Shown here piece after piece: positions 7,440 to 17,241 of a DNA stretch of 44,144 bases (within the stretch, counting starts at the first letter, position 1; every line of letters begins with the position of its first letter). Source of the stretch: an uncultured bacterium (lineage in GTDB: Bacteria > Bacillota > Clostridia > Lachnospirales > Lachnospiraceae); assembly GCA_947567075.1 (NCBI GenBank), contig CANOLZ010000007.1, positions 1-44,144 of the forward strand, written 5' to 3'. A program made the translations under genes and the position numbers. Under the pieces are notes generated by a model, which made no database searches, was not told where the DNA came from, and saw only the letters and a list, made by a program, of their open reading frames with translations.

Positions 7440-9143
7440 TTATTTTAAAGTAAAGTTGGACATAGTCTCTGCAAGGGTAGATGCATGGGTGGAGAGAGAC
7501 TGACTGGAAGAGGAAGTCTCCTCAGCAATGGAAGCAGTTTCCTCTACAATTCCAGAAATAGATTCAATGGCTGAATTTACCTGATTTAAAGAGTTGGATT
7601 GCTCAGCGCAGGCGTCAGAAACATTGTCAGCCAGGGAGGTAATAGCAGAAGATTCTTCTACAACTTGCAGCAGAATGGAGGCAGTCTCTTTGGCAAGCCG
7701 CTCCCCAACTTTAACAGCATCCAGACTTTGATTAATTAATTCAGCAGTAATCTTTGTAGATTCACTTGTCTCATTAGCCAGCTTCCCAATTTCATTGGCA
7801 ACAACGGCAAAGCCTTTTCCATTTTCCCCAGCCCTAGCAGCTTCTATAGAAGCATTCAATGCTAAGAGGTTTGTCTGGCCGGAAATCCCATCGATAACAG
7901 TAATAATATCAGAAATTCGTTCAGAAGCTTTTGAAATGTCTTCCATTGCTTTCATTAATTCATTCATATGGTTGTTGCCTTTATTAATGATTTCCTGGGA
8001 CTCTACAGATTTTGCACTTACTGTTCTGGCGTCTTTTGCATTTCCCTCTACCTGTGCAGAGAGATTTGTCATAGTGGCAAGAAGCTGTTGGACACTGCTG
8101 GATTGATCGGTAGCTCCGTCAGCTAAGGACTGGGAAGCTTCTGAGATCTGATCGGAACCGTCTGCCACTCCGTCAGCAGCATCTTTGATTTTTTTTGTAA
8201 TATCATTGAGAATAAAAATAATTTTTTCAAAAGAGGTTTTAATATTGGAAAACATTCCCCGATATTCAATATCGACTGTAACTGTAAAGTTATAGTTTGC
8301 CATTTCACTTAGAGTATCATCAATATTTTTTACATATTTATACAGCTCTTGGCTCGTATCCCTAATAACATCTGCAAGTCTTCCCAGGGCATTGTTAGAA
8401 TGGTAATCCAGCTGAATATCTAAGTTTCCTTGAGAAATTTCCTTCATTGCTCTTTCAATTTGACTTAAAGGTTTGATAATGCCATCAATGGTTGTTTTTG
8501 CAATGCCAAGGGAAGCAAACATAGAAATAATACAAAAAAGAGCCAGAAGTATAATAACAATGAGTACAAATTGGTTCATGCTGTCAATGGTATCATTAGA
8601 ATTTGTTGAGATAACATTGCTTATAATTTCAAACTGTTCGGCTGCTTCATTGGATAAATCCAAGTAACCGCTTTCTAAAACAGAGACTGCCTCATCAATT
8701 TTGTTGGCCTGGCCAAGGGCAATAGCTTCGTCTTCCAGAGACTCTAATTGTACTAATATGTTGTTAATATTTGTTAAAGCTTGAGAGGCTTCTGGGGAGT
8801 GGGAAATTGCATTTAAAAGTTCCATAGACTCATTCAGCTCAACTTTTGCTTTATTTAAAGCATCAGCATGGGTTTGATTTAAAGTATCATTTTTAGTTGA
8901 AGAAATCTTCAATATGGAATTTTGTATAGAAATAAGATCAACTCTTGCATTCCATGTAAGATCAACTGTTTTTAACGTATCTGTTTGAAAGTCATTAAGA
9001 CTTTTTTGAAGGGAGGTCAGGGAAAAGATAGAAATAATGGAAACAATAATAACAATAGAAGCAATGGAGATAAAGGAGGTGCGCAGCCTGGTTCTTAATG
9101 TTTTGTTTCCAAATTTGTCTGGTTTTGTACTCTTATTGTTCAT
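7440..9143 (-). CDS. methyl-accepting chemotaxis protein 1
   Basis: A membrane chemoreceptor of 567 residues that passes ligand signals to CheA/CheW. Layout: cytoplasmic start, TM1 (about 24-44), an extracellular helical sensor (about 45-190) of four-helix-bundle type, TM2 (about 192-212), HAMP (about 213-265), then a long cytoplasmic coiled coil. The highly conserved signalling tip reads [20 protein letters not shown] and then [15 protein letters not shown]. There is no C-terminal CheR/CheB tethering pentapeptide. AAAAGGAG lies before the ATG. It is a close paralogue of the receptor upstream: the cytoplasmic halves are nearly the same while the sensors differ, indicating duplication followed by sensor divergence. 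Confidence 0.95.
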   Translation of the reverse strand: MNNKSTKPDKFGNKTLRTRLRTSFISIASIVIIVSIISIFSLTSLQKSLNDFQTDTLKTVDLTWNARVDLISIQNSILKISSTKNDTLNQTHADALNKAKVELNESMELLNAISHSPEASQALTNINNILVQLESLEDEAIALGQANKIDEAVSVLESGYLDLSNEAAEQFEIISNVISTNSNDTIDSMNQFVLIVIILLALFCIISMFASLGIAKTTIDGIIKPLSQIERAMKEISQGNLDIQLDYHSNNALGRLADVIRDTSQELYKYVKNIDDTLSEMANYNFTVTVDIEYRGMFSNIKTSFEKIIFILNDITKKIKDAADGVADGSDQISEASQSLADGATDQSSSVQQLLATMTNLSAQVEGNAKDARTVSAKSVESQEIINKGNNHMNELMKAMEDISKASERISDIITVIDGISGQTNLLALNASIEAARAGENGKGFAVVANEIGKLANETSESTKITAELINQSLDAVKVGERLAKETASILLQVVEESSAITSLADNVSDACAEQSNSLNQVNSAIESISGIVEETASIAEETSSSSQSLSTHASTLAETMSNFTLK

Positions 9144-9197
9144 GTGAATTCTCCTTTTATTTTATTAATAAATGATAAATTATATGTAAAGATACTA

Positions 9198-9252
9198 GGG
9201 GTAAAAGGTCATGCCCATCCCATCTGCATGAATGGATATGACTTTTTGCCCC
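9198..9252. repeat. long imperfect hairpin upstream of chemoreceptor 1
   Basis: Arms 9198-9218 and 9232-9252 are complementary at about 17 of 21 positions (GGGG, AAAA, GTCAT and CCAT blocks are conserved) around a 13-base loop. It lies 55 bases before the receptor 1 start. It could be a leader structure or a relic terminator; I recognise no known riboswitch. Confidence 0.5.
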
Positions 9253-9323
9253 TGACATCATGTATATAAAAATTATAATATGACATAATATTATTTTCAA
9301 GCATTAATCCTATGAAAATGTAT

Positions 9324-9360
9324 AAAAAATACAGTTCAACTTGAAGCTGAACTGTATTTT
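9324..9360 (-). terminator. terminator of chemoreceptor 2
   Basis: A perfect 13-bp stem (AAAATACAGTTCA/TGAACTGTATTTT) with a 9-base loop is followed on the minus strand by TTTTTT. Confidence 0.85.
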
Positions 9361-9432
9361 CCTTTAAGCATGAAAGAAAGGTCCAGGGATAAATCATTTC
9401 GTTGGCCGCCTGGATATGTATTCAAACTTGGC

Positions 9433-11142
9433 TTATTCTTTCAATGTAAAAGTGGACATGGTATCTGACAAGGTAAGAGCATGATTGGCTAATTCCTGAC
9501 TTGCGGCAGAAGTTTCCTCTGCAATAGAGGCGGACTCTTCCACAACCCCGGAGATAGATTCAATCGTTGAATTTACCTGATTTAAAAAGTCGGATTCTTC
9601 TGTACATGCAGTGGATACACTATCTACTAAGCTGGTAATAGCAGAAGTTTCTTCCACGACTTTTAGAAGGACAGAGGCTGTTTCGCTGGCCAGCTTCTCA
9701 CCTGTTTTTACAGCTTCTAAACTTTTTGTAATGAGTTCTGTCGTTGTTTTTGTGGAGTTTCCAGTTTCATTAGCTAGTTTCCCAATTTCATTGGCAACAA
9801 CGGCAAAACCTTTCCCATTTTCTCCAGCTCTGGCAGCTTCTATGGAGGCGTTTAAGGCTAAAAGATTTGTCTGTTCAGAAATTCCATCAATAACCGTAAT
9901 AATATCAGAGATTCTTTCAGAAGCTTCAGATATATCTTTCATAGCGCTCATTAACTGATTCATATGTTCATTACTTTTAAGAATGATTTCATGGGCTTTA
10001 AGAGATTTTTCACTAACAATACGGGCATTGCCAGCATTATCCTCTACCTGTTCAGACAGCTGGGAAACCGTTGCTAATAACTGTTGAACACTGCTGGACT
10101 GATCCGTGGCTCCATTAGCCAAAGATTGGGAAGCGTCAGAAATCTGAGAGGAACCATCGGCAACACCATCAGCAGTTTCTTTAATTTTGCTTGTAATATC
10201 ATTCAGTATAAAAATAATTTTCTCAAAGGATGTTTTAATATGGGCAAACATTCCTCTGTATTCAATGTCTACAGTCACAGTAAAATTCCGATTAGCCATT
10301 TCAGCTAATGTGTCATCAATATTTTTTACATATTTATAAAGTTCCTGGCTTGTTTCCCGAATAGTATCGGAAAGGGCTCCCAATTCATTATTGGATGTAT
10401 AATCTAGCTGGATGTCTAAATTTCCTTTGGAAATCTCCTTCATGGCGGCTCCAATTTCTGAGAGAGGAGTGATTATGCCAGATACAGTATGTTCAATAAT
10501 TCGCCAGGAAACGAAAGTAGCAAATAAACAGATGGCAATGAGTACTCCTAAAATGATTAATACGAAACGATTCATGGATTCAATAGAAGCAACAGCTTCG
10601 TTTTCCACCAATAAAATAATATCGTCAAATTCCAAGAGCATACTGGAAATATTTTTTACAAATCGTTCCTCAAGCAGCTCTGCCGCTTCCATCATTTTAT
10701 TTTGCTGGCCTAAAGCCAAGGCTTCATTAATATCTGGTTCAATGGACGCTAATAAGGCGTCTACAGAATTAATAGTATCCATATAAGAAGCACTGCTTGG
10801 GGAAGAGGATAACCATTGCAGAGAATTATCCAGACTTTCATTTGCAGCTTGTAATGCTTCAATATGTTTTGTGCGGTTTTCCGGATTGGAAGTGAGACAT
10901 AGTTCATAAATCGAAGATTTGATGGTCAGCAACTGATTTTTCGCATCCCATGCATAGTTTACAGTATTGAAAGTAGAACCTTGAAAATCATTTAGCTTAT
11001 CTTTAACAACTTTCAATGAAAAAAAGGCAATGACAGAAACGAGAAAGACAATCGCTAAAATGATAAAAAAAGCTTCTTTAATTCGACTCTTTAGAGGTTT
11101 ACTCCCAAACTGTTCAGATGATATTGTACTTGATGCTTTCAT
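9433..11142 (-). CDS. methyl-accepting chemotaxis protein 2
   Basis: A chemoreceptor of 569 residues with the same plan as its neighbour: TM1 near 25-45, helical extracellular sensor, TM2 near 192-212, HAMP, then the cytoplasmic signalling coil with [20 protein letters not shown] and [15 protein letters not shown]. From the HAMP domain onward it is almost colinear with receptor 1 (shared blocks [11 protein letters not shown] and [11 protein letters not shown]). The sensors share only short blocks, so different ligands are likely. AAGGAG precedes the ATG by six bases. Each receptor gene has its own leader and terminator, so they are probably separate units despite being in tandem. Confidence 0.95.
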   Translation of the reverse strand: MKASSTISSEQFGSKPLKSRIKEAFFIILAIVFLVSVIAFFSLKVVKDKLNDFQGSTFNTVNYAWDAKNQLLTIKSSIYELCLTSNPENRTKHIEALQAANESLDNSLQWLSSSPSSASYMDTINSVDALLASIEPDINEALALGQQNKMMEAAELLEERFVKNISSMLLEFDDIILLVENEAVASIESMNRFVLIILGVLIAICLFATFVSWRIIEHTVSGIITPLSEIGAAMKEISKGNLDIQLDYTSNNELGALSDTIRETSQELYKYVKNIDDTLAEMANRNFTVTVDIEYRGMFAHIKTSFEKIIFILNDITSKIKETADGVADGSSQISDASQSLANGATDQSSSVQQLLATVSQLSEQVEDNAGNARIVSEKSLKAHEIILKSNEHMNQLMSAMKDISEASERISDIITVIDGISEQTNLLALNASIEAARAGENGKGFAVVANEIGKLANETGNSTKTTTELITKSLEAVKTGEKLASETASVLLKVVEETSAITSLVDSVSTACTEESDFLNQVNSTIESISGVVEESASIAEETSAASQELANHALTLSDTMSTFTLKE

Positions 11143-11184
11143 AAGAGACTCCTTTTCTACGCTGCATATCTTGAAATTAAAGTT

Positions 11185-11206
11185 TTTTGCCGCAGCGCTG
11201 GCAAAA
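11185..11206. repeat. inverted repeat in the chemoreceptor 2 leader
   Basis: Perfect arms TTTTGCC (11185-11191) and GGCAAAA (11200-11206) enclose CGCAGCGCT-like GC-rich loop sequence, about 45 bases before the receptor 2 start. Function unknown. Confidence 0.4.
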
Positions 11207-11401
11207 TATGTTTCGTCTTTGTCGTTTTATAACAAAATGGAAATAATAATGACATAAATATTATAGTAGTTAAAAAAATTATTTTCAAGGAAAAATTCTA
11301 ACAAGTTTTCTATTTTTTATTAACAGTTTATCTAAAATATGCTAAAAAAAGAAAAAAAATCATAGTTGTACTTCAAAAGAGAAAACAAAAATAGAATCAT
11401 C

Positions 11402-11431
11402 TTGACAGAAAAGAAATAAATGGATTAAACT
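11402..11431 (+). promoter_or_regulatory. promoter of the liv operon
   Basis: TTGACA (11402-11407) with TAAACT (11426-11431) 18 bases away, or TTAAAC at 17. This gives a leader of about 75 bases. Confidence 0.6.
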
Positions 11432-11517
11432 AAAAAATGAAACAAGAAAAGGAACAGGGGTTTTGTGGCACTCCTAGTTTTATATTTTAAGAAAGCCACA
11501 TAGAAATGAGGAGAATG

Positions 11518-12711
11518 ATGAAAAAGTTAGTAGTAATGTTTTTGGCTTTGAGCCTTTCCTTTACAGCTTTGTCTGGATGTGGAAGTAAGGAGGCAGATGA
11601 GACGCCCCAGGATAGTGGAACAGATGTTTCTGGGGAAGGAGAAAAGGAAACGAAGACACAAGGAGTCGATACAGCCTCGGGAGATGGTGCTTATAAAATT
11701 GGAGGTATTGGCCCTTTAACTGGTCCCAATGCTTCCTATGGATTATCTGTTAAGCAGGGAGCTCAAGTAGCTGTCGATGAGATCAACGCTTTAGGAGGCA
11801 TTCAGCTGGAACTTTTATTTGAAGATGATCAGGCAGACGGAGAAAAAGCAGTCAGTGCATATAATACTTTGATGGATCAGGAGGTTACAGCCATTTTAGG
11901 GGCTGTGACAAGTGACGCTTGCATTGCGGTTACAGAGGAATCCCAGGTAGATGGAATACTTCAGGTAACTCCAAGTGGATCTGCACAGGCATGCACTCAG
12001 TATGATAATGGATTTCGAATCTGCTTTACAGATCCCCTTCAAGGAAAGACAATGGCAGATTACATTAAGGCCCAAGGTTACGAAAGTGTGGCAGTTATTT
12101 ATGATAATTCCAGTGATTACAGTAATGGAATAAAGGAAGCTTTTGAGGAACAGGCAGGGGCTATTGGTTTAAATGTGGCAACGTCTGAGTCCTTTACAAG
12201 TGGAGACGTGGATTTTAAAACCCAGCTGACAAAAGTAAAATCTTCTGGAGCTCAATGTTTGTTCCTTCCTGTTTATTATGCAGAAGTGGCATATATTTCA
12301 GAACAGGCAAAAACTGTAGGATTGGAACTTCCTTATTTTGGATGTGACGGATGGGACGGTGTCATTGCCCAACTCAATGGGGACACAACCAATATAGAAG
12401 GGGCTGTATTCCTCACTCCTTTTGTAGCTACTTCAGAGGCAGAAAATGTCAAAAAATTTGTAGAAACATACAATCAATCATATAATGCAATTCCAGATCA
12501 GTTTGCAGCAGACGGATATGACGGTGTATATGCCATTTACCAGGCAATTAGCGCTTGCAATGGGGATGTAACCAATGAGAATATTATTGCCAATATGCAA
12601 AATATTGAAGTGAAGGGACTTACAGGAGATATGACCTTTACAAAAGAAGGAGAGCCAAATAAGAGCGCTCTTGTAGCTACCATTGAAAATGGACAGTATG
12701 TGGCAAAATAA
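11518..12711 (+). CDS. livJ: branched-chain amino acid ABC transporter, substrate-binding lipoprotein
   Basis: It captures leucine, isoleucine or valine outside the membrane and delivers them to LivHM. The N-terminus is a lipoprotein signal with lipobox LSGC, then an acidic linker (about 25-60). The Peripla_BP_6 fold follows, starting YKIGGIGPLTGPNASYG and containing GLELPYFGCDGWD and PDQFAADGYDGVYAIYQAI. The protein has 397 residues from ATG 11518. ATG 11506 is also possible, but AGGAG lies within its first codons, four bases before 11518. A terminator-like hairpin follows the gene, so more binding protein than membrane components should be made, as is common for such operons. Exact ligand is inferred from the family. 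Confidence 0.92.
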   Translation: MKKLVVMFLALSLSFTALSGCGSKEADETPQDSGTDVSGEGEKETKTQGVDTASGDGAYKIGGIGPLTGPNASYGLSVKQGAQVAVDEINALGGIQLELLFEDDQADGEKAVSAYNTLMDQEVTAILGAVTSDACIAVTEESQVDGILQVTPSGSAQACTQYDNGFRICFTDPLQGKTMADYIKAQGYESVAVIYDNSSDYSNGIKEAFEEQAGAIGLNVATSESFTSGDVDFKTQLTKVKSSGAQCLFLPVYYAEVAYISEQAKTVGLELPYFGCDGWDGVIAQLNGDTTNIEGAVFLTPFVATSEAENVKKFVETYNQSYNAIPDQFAADGYDGVYAIYQAISACNGDVTNENIIANMQNIEVKGLTGDMTFTKEGEPNKSALVATIENGQYVAK

Positions 12712-12733
12712 AATATAAAAGGATATGTAGATG

Positions 12734-12783
12734 CAATACCAATCCAAAATATGGGTCTATGGAGGATTGGTATTGTTTTTTTT
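12734..12783 (+). terminator. partial terminator between livJ and livH
   Basis: A perfect 12-bp stem (CAATACCAATCC/GGATTGGTATTG) is followed by eight T. It lies inside the operon, so it probably attenuates readthrough into livHMGF. Confidence 0.88.
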
Positions 12784-12847
12784 ATGGAATCGTGATATAA
12801 ATAAACGAGTAAACAGCACAAAAGTAAAGGAGCTGATCATACTTATT

Positions 12848-13723
12848 ATGGAAGTAATTGCACAATTTATGAATGGATTAAATCTGGGAAGTATTTATGC
12901 CCTTATTGCCTTAGGATATACAATGGTATACGGAATTGCAAAAATGTTGAATTTTGCCCATGGAGACATTATCATGGTAGGAGCTTATACATTGTCTATT
13001 GCTATGAGCTTCCTTTCCCTTCCAGCACCAGTAGCGATTTTTATATCTATGGCTGTATGTGCTCTTTTGGGGATTGTCATTGAGAGAATTGCATATAAAC
13101 CATTACGTATGTCCTCCCCTTTGGCGGTTCTCATTACGGCAATTGGCGTCAGCTATTTTCTGCAAAGTGTTGCCCTTCTCATCTTTGGTTCCCAACAAAG
13201 AAAGGTGGAGTCCGCAGTTAACCTTCCCTCACTCCTTATAGGAGGGGTGGAAATAACAGGAGAGGCTATGGTTACGCTGGGAGTTACGATTTTTATTATG
13301 GCTGCTCTCACTTCCTTTATGAAATATACAAAAACAGGAATGGCCATGCTTGCAGTGGCAGAAGATAAAGGGGCAGCCCAACTTATGGGGATAAATGTAA
13401 ATAAAACGATTTCTGTAACTTTTGGAATTGGCTCAGCCTTAGCAGCAGTCGCAGGGGTGCTTCTTACAAGTTCTTATGGATTTGTAGGCCCCTATACTGG
13501 TTCCATGCCAGGAATTAAAGCCTTTGTAGCTGCTGTTTTAGGAGGAATCGGCAGTGTGCCAGGAGCCATGGTAGGAGGATTGTTATTAGGAATTATAGAG
13601 AGTTTATCTAAAGCATACATATCCACAGAGCTGGCAGACGCCATTGTTTTTGGCGTACTGATTCTCGTGCTCTTAGTGAAGCCGACAGGCCTTCTTGGTA
13701 AGAAACGAATCGATAAAGTATAA
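12848..13723 (+). CDS. livH: branched-chain amino acid ABC transporter permease LivH
   Basis: One of two membrane channel subunits, 291 residues, mostly hydrophobic. Family marks are NGLNLGSIYALIALGYTMVY at the N-terminus, AKMLNFAHGDIIMVGAY next, and GLVSSYGFVGP-like plus GLLLGIIESL segments toward the C-terminus. ATG 12848 gives the expected length and N-terminus. The frame stays open further upstream, but that stretch contains the terminator hairpin. The best ribosome binding site (AAAGGAG, about 12823) is 15 bases from this ATG, longer than usual, so the start is slightly uncertain. Confidence 0.92.
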   Translation: MEVIAQFMNGLNLGSIYALIALGYTMVYGIAKMLNFAHGDIIMVGAYTLSIAMSFLSLPAPVAIFISMAVCALLGIVIERIAYKPLRMSSPLAVLITAIGVSYFLQSVALLIFGSQQRKVESAVNLPSLLIGGVEITGEAMVTLGVTIFIMAALTSFMKYTKTGMAMLAVAEDKGAAQLMGINVNKTISVTFGIGSALAAVAGVLLTSSYGFVGPYTGSMPGIKAFVAAVLGGIGSVPGAMVGGLLLGIIESLSKAYISTELADAIVFGVLILVLLVKPTGLLGKKRIDKV

Positions 13724-13736
13724 GGCGGTGGCAAGA

Positions 13737-14696
13737 GTGAAAAAAGTGATAACAAAGAGAAATATAATGGTAGCGCTGCTTGTCATTGCAGTATATGCAG
13801 CGCTGTTTTTTTTAGTAAATATGAAAGTGCTTAACAGGCATTACCGAAGTCTTTTGGCCCCTGTGGGCATTAATGTTATTTTAGCAGTTTCCCTGAACCT
13901 AACGGTAGGATTTTTAGGGGAATTGAATTTAGGACATGGAGGATTCATGTCCATAGGAGCATATGCAGGCTGCCTTTTTACCATTTATACAGACCTGCCT
14001 TTAGCAATCCAGTTCCCTTTAGCTCTTATTATCGGAGGAGCGGTGGCAGCTATTTTTGGCATTCTCATTGGCATTCCGGCCCTTCGTCTTCAAGGGGACT
14101 ATTTGGCCATTGTTACCTTGGCCTTTGGGGAGATTGTGCGCTCTGTTCTGACAAATATGAAAGTGACAGGAGGAGCTGGAGGATTAAAGGGAATTGGAAA
14201 ATCCACGAATTATACGATTGTATATATTGTGGCAATTATAACGATCCTCATTATATCCAATTTGGTAAAATCAAGACATGGAAGAGGAATTTGCTCTATT
14301 CGAGATAATATTATTGCCTCAGAATCTTTAGGAGTAAATGTTATTTTTCATAAGTTGCTGGCATTTGTGGTTGCCGCTTTTTTTGCTGGCATGGCTGGTG
14401 TTTTATATGGACAGAATCTGGGAATATTAAAGCCAGATGCTTTTGATTTTAATAAATCCATTGAAATTCTTGTCATGGTCGTTTTGGGAGGAATGGGCAA
14501 TTTAACAGGTTCTGTTATTGCAGCCGTTGTCATTACATTGCTTCCTGAAATACTAAGGGGATTTTCTGACTATAGAATGTTAGCTTATGCAATCGTGCTT
14601 ATTACTATGATGATATGGAATGCAAACCCTAGATTCGCAATGGTTAAAAATAATGTTTACTCATGGCTCCATAGAAAAAGGGGGAATGCAAGGTGA
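13737..14696 (+). CDS. livM: branched-chain amino acid ABC transporter permease LivM
   Basis: Second channel subunit, 319 residues with about nine hydrophobic segments. Family marks are NLTVGFLGELNLGHGGFMSI near 60-80, IGIPALRLQGDYLAIVTLAF near 120-140 and VVLGGMGNLTGSVIAA near 250. GTG 13737 is chosen because GGCGGTGG sits five bases before it and the preceding gene ends at 13723. An ATG at 13695 lies inside livH and is unlikely. The last four bases overlap the GTG start of livG (GTGA). Confidence 0.92.
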   Translation: MKKVITKRNIMVALLVIAVYAALFFLVNMKVLNRHYRSLLAPVGINVILAVSLNLTVGFLGELNLGHGGFMSIGAYAGCLFTIYTDLPLAIQFPLALIIGGAVAAIFGILIGIPALRLQGDYLAIVTLAFGEIVRSVLTNMKVTGGAGGLKGIGKSTNYTIVYIVAIITILIISNLVKSRHGRGICSIRDNIIASESLGVNVIFHKLLAFVVAAFFAGMAGVLYGQNLGILKPDAFDFNKSIEILVMVVLGGMGNLTGSVIAAVVITLLPEILRGFSDYRMLAYAIVLITMMIWNANPRFAMVKNNVYSWLHRKRGNAR

Positions 14697-15451
14697 TATT
14701 ATTAGAGCTAAAAAACTTAAGTATCGCCTTTGGAGGTTTAAAGGCAGTCAGTGAGCTGAATATGAAAATAAAAAAAGGGGAATTATACGGACTCATCGGT
14801 CCTAATGGAGCAGGAAAGACAACTGTGTTTAACTTGCTCACAGGAGTATATCGTCCAACAGAGGGTCAAATTCTTTTAGAAGAAGAGAACTTAGTAGGAA
14901 AATCTACGATAGAAATTAATAAAAAGGGGATAGCAAGAACCTTCCAAAATATCCGCCTTTTTCATCATATGACTGTATTGGATAATGTAAAAATTGGACT
15001 GGGCAACCAGTTGAAATATTCTGTTTTAGAAGGAATGCTCCGCCTTCCTCGTTTTTTTAAAGTCGAGAAAGAAATGGATGAAAAGGCAATAGAGCTTCTT
15101 ACTGTTTTTGGGTTGGAAAAGGAAAAGGACATACTGGCTTCTAATCTTCCTTATGGAAAACAAAGGAAGCTGGAAATTGCAAGAGCATTGGCCACAAAGC
15201 CAAAATTACTTTTACTTGATGAGCCAGCAGCTGGAATGAATCCCAATGAAACGGGAGAATTAATGAAAACAATAAAGTTTATAAGAGATGAATTTCAAAT
15301 GACCATTTTACTAATAGAGCACGATATGAAGTTAGTGAGCGGTATTTGTGAGAGAATTACTGTGTTAAATTTTGGAAGTGAGCTTGCCCATGGAGAGACA
15401 AACACTGTCTTAAATAATCCCCAAGTGATAGCTGCATATTTGGGTGAGTAA
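14693..15451 (+). CDS. livG: branched-chain amino acid ABC transporter ATPase LivG
   Basis: One of two ATPases that drive import, 252 residues. Walker A is GPNGAGKT near residue 37. The signature region is LPYGKQRKLEIARAL rather than the strict LSGGQ, which is typical of LivG. Walker B is LLLLDEPAAGMN and the switch histidine is in LLIEHDM. The C-terminal extension common to LivG (NNPQVIAAYLGE) is present. The GTG start overlaps the livM stop by four bases, indicating translational coupling. Confidence 0.95.
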   Translation: MILLELKNLSIAFGGLKAVSELNMKIKKGELYGLIGPNGAGKTTVFNLLTGVYRPTEGQILLEEENLVGKSTIEINKKGIARTFQNIRLFHHMTVLDNVKIGLGNQLKYSVLEGMLRLPRFFKVEKEMDEKAIELLTVFGLEKEKDILASNLPYGKQRKLEIARALATKPKLLLLDEPAAGMNPNETGELMKTIKFIRDEFQMTILLIEHDMKLVSGICERITVLNFGSELAHGETNTVLNNPQVIAAYLGE

Positions 15452-15488
15452 TTAAGGGGCTAGCCCTGGATAGAGAGGGAGAAGCTTT

Positions 15489-16202
15489 ATGGCTATGTTA
15501 ACAGTGGAAAACTTGGAAGTATATTATGGAGTGATAAAAGCCCTAAAAGGAATTTCCTTTGAAGTTCGGGAAGGAGAAGTCATAGCTCTCATAGGGGCTA
15601 ATGGAGCTGGGAAGACAACAATACTTCACACAGTGACAGGGCTGTTGCCAGCAAAGTCTGGATCCATTAGTTTTTGCGGGGAAGAGTTGACAAAAACCCC
15701 TGCCCATAAAATTGTTTCTATGGGAATGGCCCATGTGCCAGAGGGGAGAAGGATATTCCAGGAGTTAACCGTTTTAGATAATTTAAAACTGGGAGCTTTT
15801 ACAAGAAGAGACAAAGAGGAAATAAACGAGTCATTGGAAAAGGTTTATCAAAGGTTCGAAAGGTTAAAGGAGAGAAAGTCACAAATTGCAGGAACTTTAA
15901 GCGGAGGAGAGCAGCAAATGCTTGCCTTGGGCAGGGCTCTTATGTCTAGGCCTAAAATTATTCTCATGGATGAACCGTCTATGGGGCTATCTCCTTTATA
16001 TGTTTCTGAAATTTTTCATATTATACAAGAGATAAGTCAGGCAGGGACAACGGTGCTTCTGGTAGAGCAGAATGCAAAAAAAGCATTGTCCATTGCTGAC
16101 AGAGCTTATGTTTTGGAGACTGGGAAGATTGTATTGTCTGGGGATGCCAAGGAGCTTATGAAAGATGATTCTGTAAAAAAAGCTTATTTAGGGGAGGGCT
16201 GA
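15489..16202 (+). CDS. livF: branched-chain amino acid ABC transporter ATPase LivF
   Basis: Second ATPase of the importer, 237 residues. Walker A is GANGAGKT near residue 37, ABC signature LSGGEQQMLALGRAL, Walker B IILMDEPSMGLSP and switch histidine position replaced by Gln in LLVEQNA, as is normal for LivF. GGGAG lies about eight bases before the ATG. It is the last gene of the operon, 37 bases after livG, and its stop codon lies in a small hairpin. Confidence 0.95.
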   Translation: MAMLTVENLEVYYGVIKALKGISFEVREGEVIALIGANGAGKTTILHTVTGLLPAKSGSISFCGEELTKTPAHKIVSMGMAHVPEGRRIFQELTVLDNLKLGAFTRRDKEEINESLEKVYQRFERLKERKSQIAGTLSGGEQQMLALGRALMSRPKIILMDEPSMGLSPLYVSEIFHIIQEISQAGTTVLLVEQNAKKALSIADRAYVLETGKIVLSGDAKELMKDDSVKKAYLGEG

Positions 16203-16215
16203 AAGTGCTCAGCCC
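16196..16215. terminator. short stem at the livF/gpr convergence
   Basis: GGGCTGA (16196-16202) pairs with TCAGCCC (16209-16215). It has no T-run on either side, so it is at best a weak or factor-assisted terminator. Confidence 0.35.
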
Positions 16216-16228
16216 TGTATGTTGAATT

Positions 16229-17092
16229 TTAAATTTCTAGAGCGATATTTAAAGCTTCTGATATGGTAAAGCCAATATTTTTCACAGTCTCATCAATGTC
16301 TTTTGGCGTGACATACATATTATTTAACTCAGACATAGAATTCGTCATATTATCTATGGCGTCGTTGACAATGGTAGCGGCATCTACCACTGTGGGAACG
16401 CCTATGGCAATGACTGGAATTCCCAATGTCTCTTCTGTAAGGGCGTTACGGTGGTTTCCCACGCCAGAACCAGGATGAATGCCTGTATTGGTAATTTGGA
16501 TGGTGCGGTTCAACCTCTTTGTGCTTCTTGCCGCCAAAGCGTCTACAACAACAAGGACATTTGGAGAAGTTTCTTTTATAATACCTCGAATAATTTCTGA
16601 AGTGTCCATGCCTGTTTGAGCCATGACTCCTGGGACGATACTGCTGACAAGATGAATCTTATCTGCTCCATAGGCGGCTTTGCCATATTCTTTGACAATA
16701 TGTCTTGTAATTAATAAGTTTCCCATGACTTGAGGTCCTAGGGAATCAGGGGTCACTTCCCTGTTTCCCAAGCCTACAGCTAATATAGACTGCTCCTTGT
16801 CAGCATCAGGAATCAGTTCTCGTATTTGCTTTGCCAGTTCTAAACTGATTTCCCTGTGATAGTCTTCGTCAGGAACAATCATGTTGGGAGCTTCCAGAGT
16901 AATATAAGTACCCATTGGCTTTCCCATTGCCTTGGCTCCATTTTTTGTCTCAATCATTACTTTTGTAATACGTATATCTGTCTCTTCTTGAAAACTTTCT
17001 TCCACTTTTACTCCCCGTATCTCTTCCTTTGTCTCTTCCATGTATTCTCTTGCTTCCAAAGCAAGATCCGTCCTTACTCGGAAATCACTCAT
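16229..17092 (-). CDS. gpr: germination protease GPR
   Basis: An aspartic-type endopeptidase that degrades small acid-soluble proteins when spores germinate. It is made in the forespore as a zymogen and cleaved near its N-terminus. The 287-residue chain begins with the expected short propeptide region FRVRTDLALEA. Conserved blocks VGLGNREVTPDSLGPQV, VVDALAARSTKRLNRTIQIT and TGIHPGSGVGNHR are intact. GAGGT lies upstream of the ATG. It is divergent from rpsT. In Bacillus, rpsT, gpr, spoIIP and lepA are also neighbours, but here gpr is on the opposite strand. I could not identify a clear sigma-F/G promoter. Confidence 0.96.
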   Translation of the reverse strand: MSDFRVRTDLALEAREYMEETKEEIRGVKVEESFQEETDIRITKVMIETKNGAKAMGKPMGTYITLEAPNMIVPDEDYHREISLELAKQIRELIPDADKEQSILAVGLGNREVTPDSLGPQVMGNLLITRHIVKEYGKAAYGADKIHLVSSIVPGVMAQTGMDTSEIIRGIIKETSPNVLVVVDALAARSTKRLNRTIQITNTGIHPGSGVGNHRNALTEETLGIPVIAIGVPTVVDAATIVNDAIDNMTNSMSELNNMYVTPKDIDETVKNIGFTISEALNIALEI

Positions 17093-17113
17093 GCTTTATT
17101 TTACCTCATTTCT

Positions 17114-17129
17114 GCGCAAAGTTTTGCGC
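17114..17129. repeat. perfect 7-bp inverted repeat in the gpr leader
   Basis: GCGCAAA and TTTGCGC flank a two-base centre, 22 bases before the gpr start codon. It could be an operator or an RNA hairpin near the ribosome binding site. Confidence 0.45.
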
Positions 17130-17212
17130 TGGAATATTACTGAATCAAAGTGAATTGTTTAAAGGAAACAGTAATTAACCTATATTTTTTCTCGAAAATA
17201 AGAAAATATGTA

Positions 17213-17241
17213 TTGACAGGATAGATTCTTTCTACTAAAAT
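17213..17241 (+). promoter_or_regulatory. promoter of rpsT
   Basis: TTGACA (17213-17218) and TAAAAT (17236-17241) are 17 bases apart. The leader is about 70 bases. Confidence 0.75.

Larger units (their letters stand above)
11143..11505. other. divergent intergenic region between chemoreceptor 2 and livJ
   Basis: AT-rich. It contains a hairpin in the receptor leader (11185-11206), the liv promoter (11402-11431) and a weak GTGGC/GCCAC pair before livJ. No reading frame is supported. Confidence 0.6.

Noticed and set aside
11185-11206. Terminator for livJ side or receptor
   Set aside because: It lies in the divergent leader region rather than at a gene end; kept only as an inverted repeat.
11270-11300. 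Possible CodY box upstream of the liv operon (TTTTC...GAAAA)
   Set aside because: The two half-sites are three bases apart instead of one, giving about six mismatches to the consensus.
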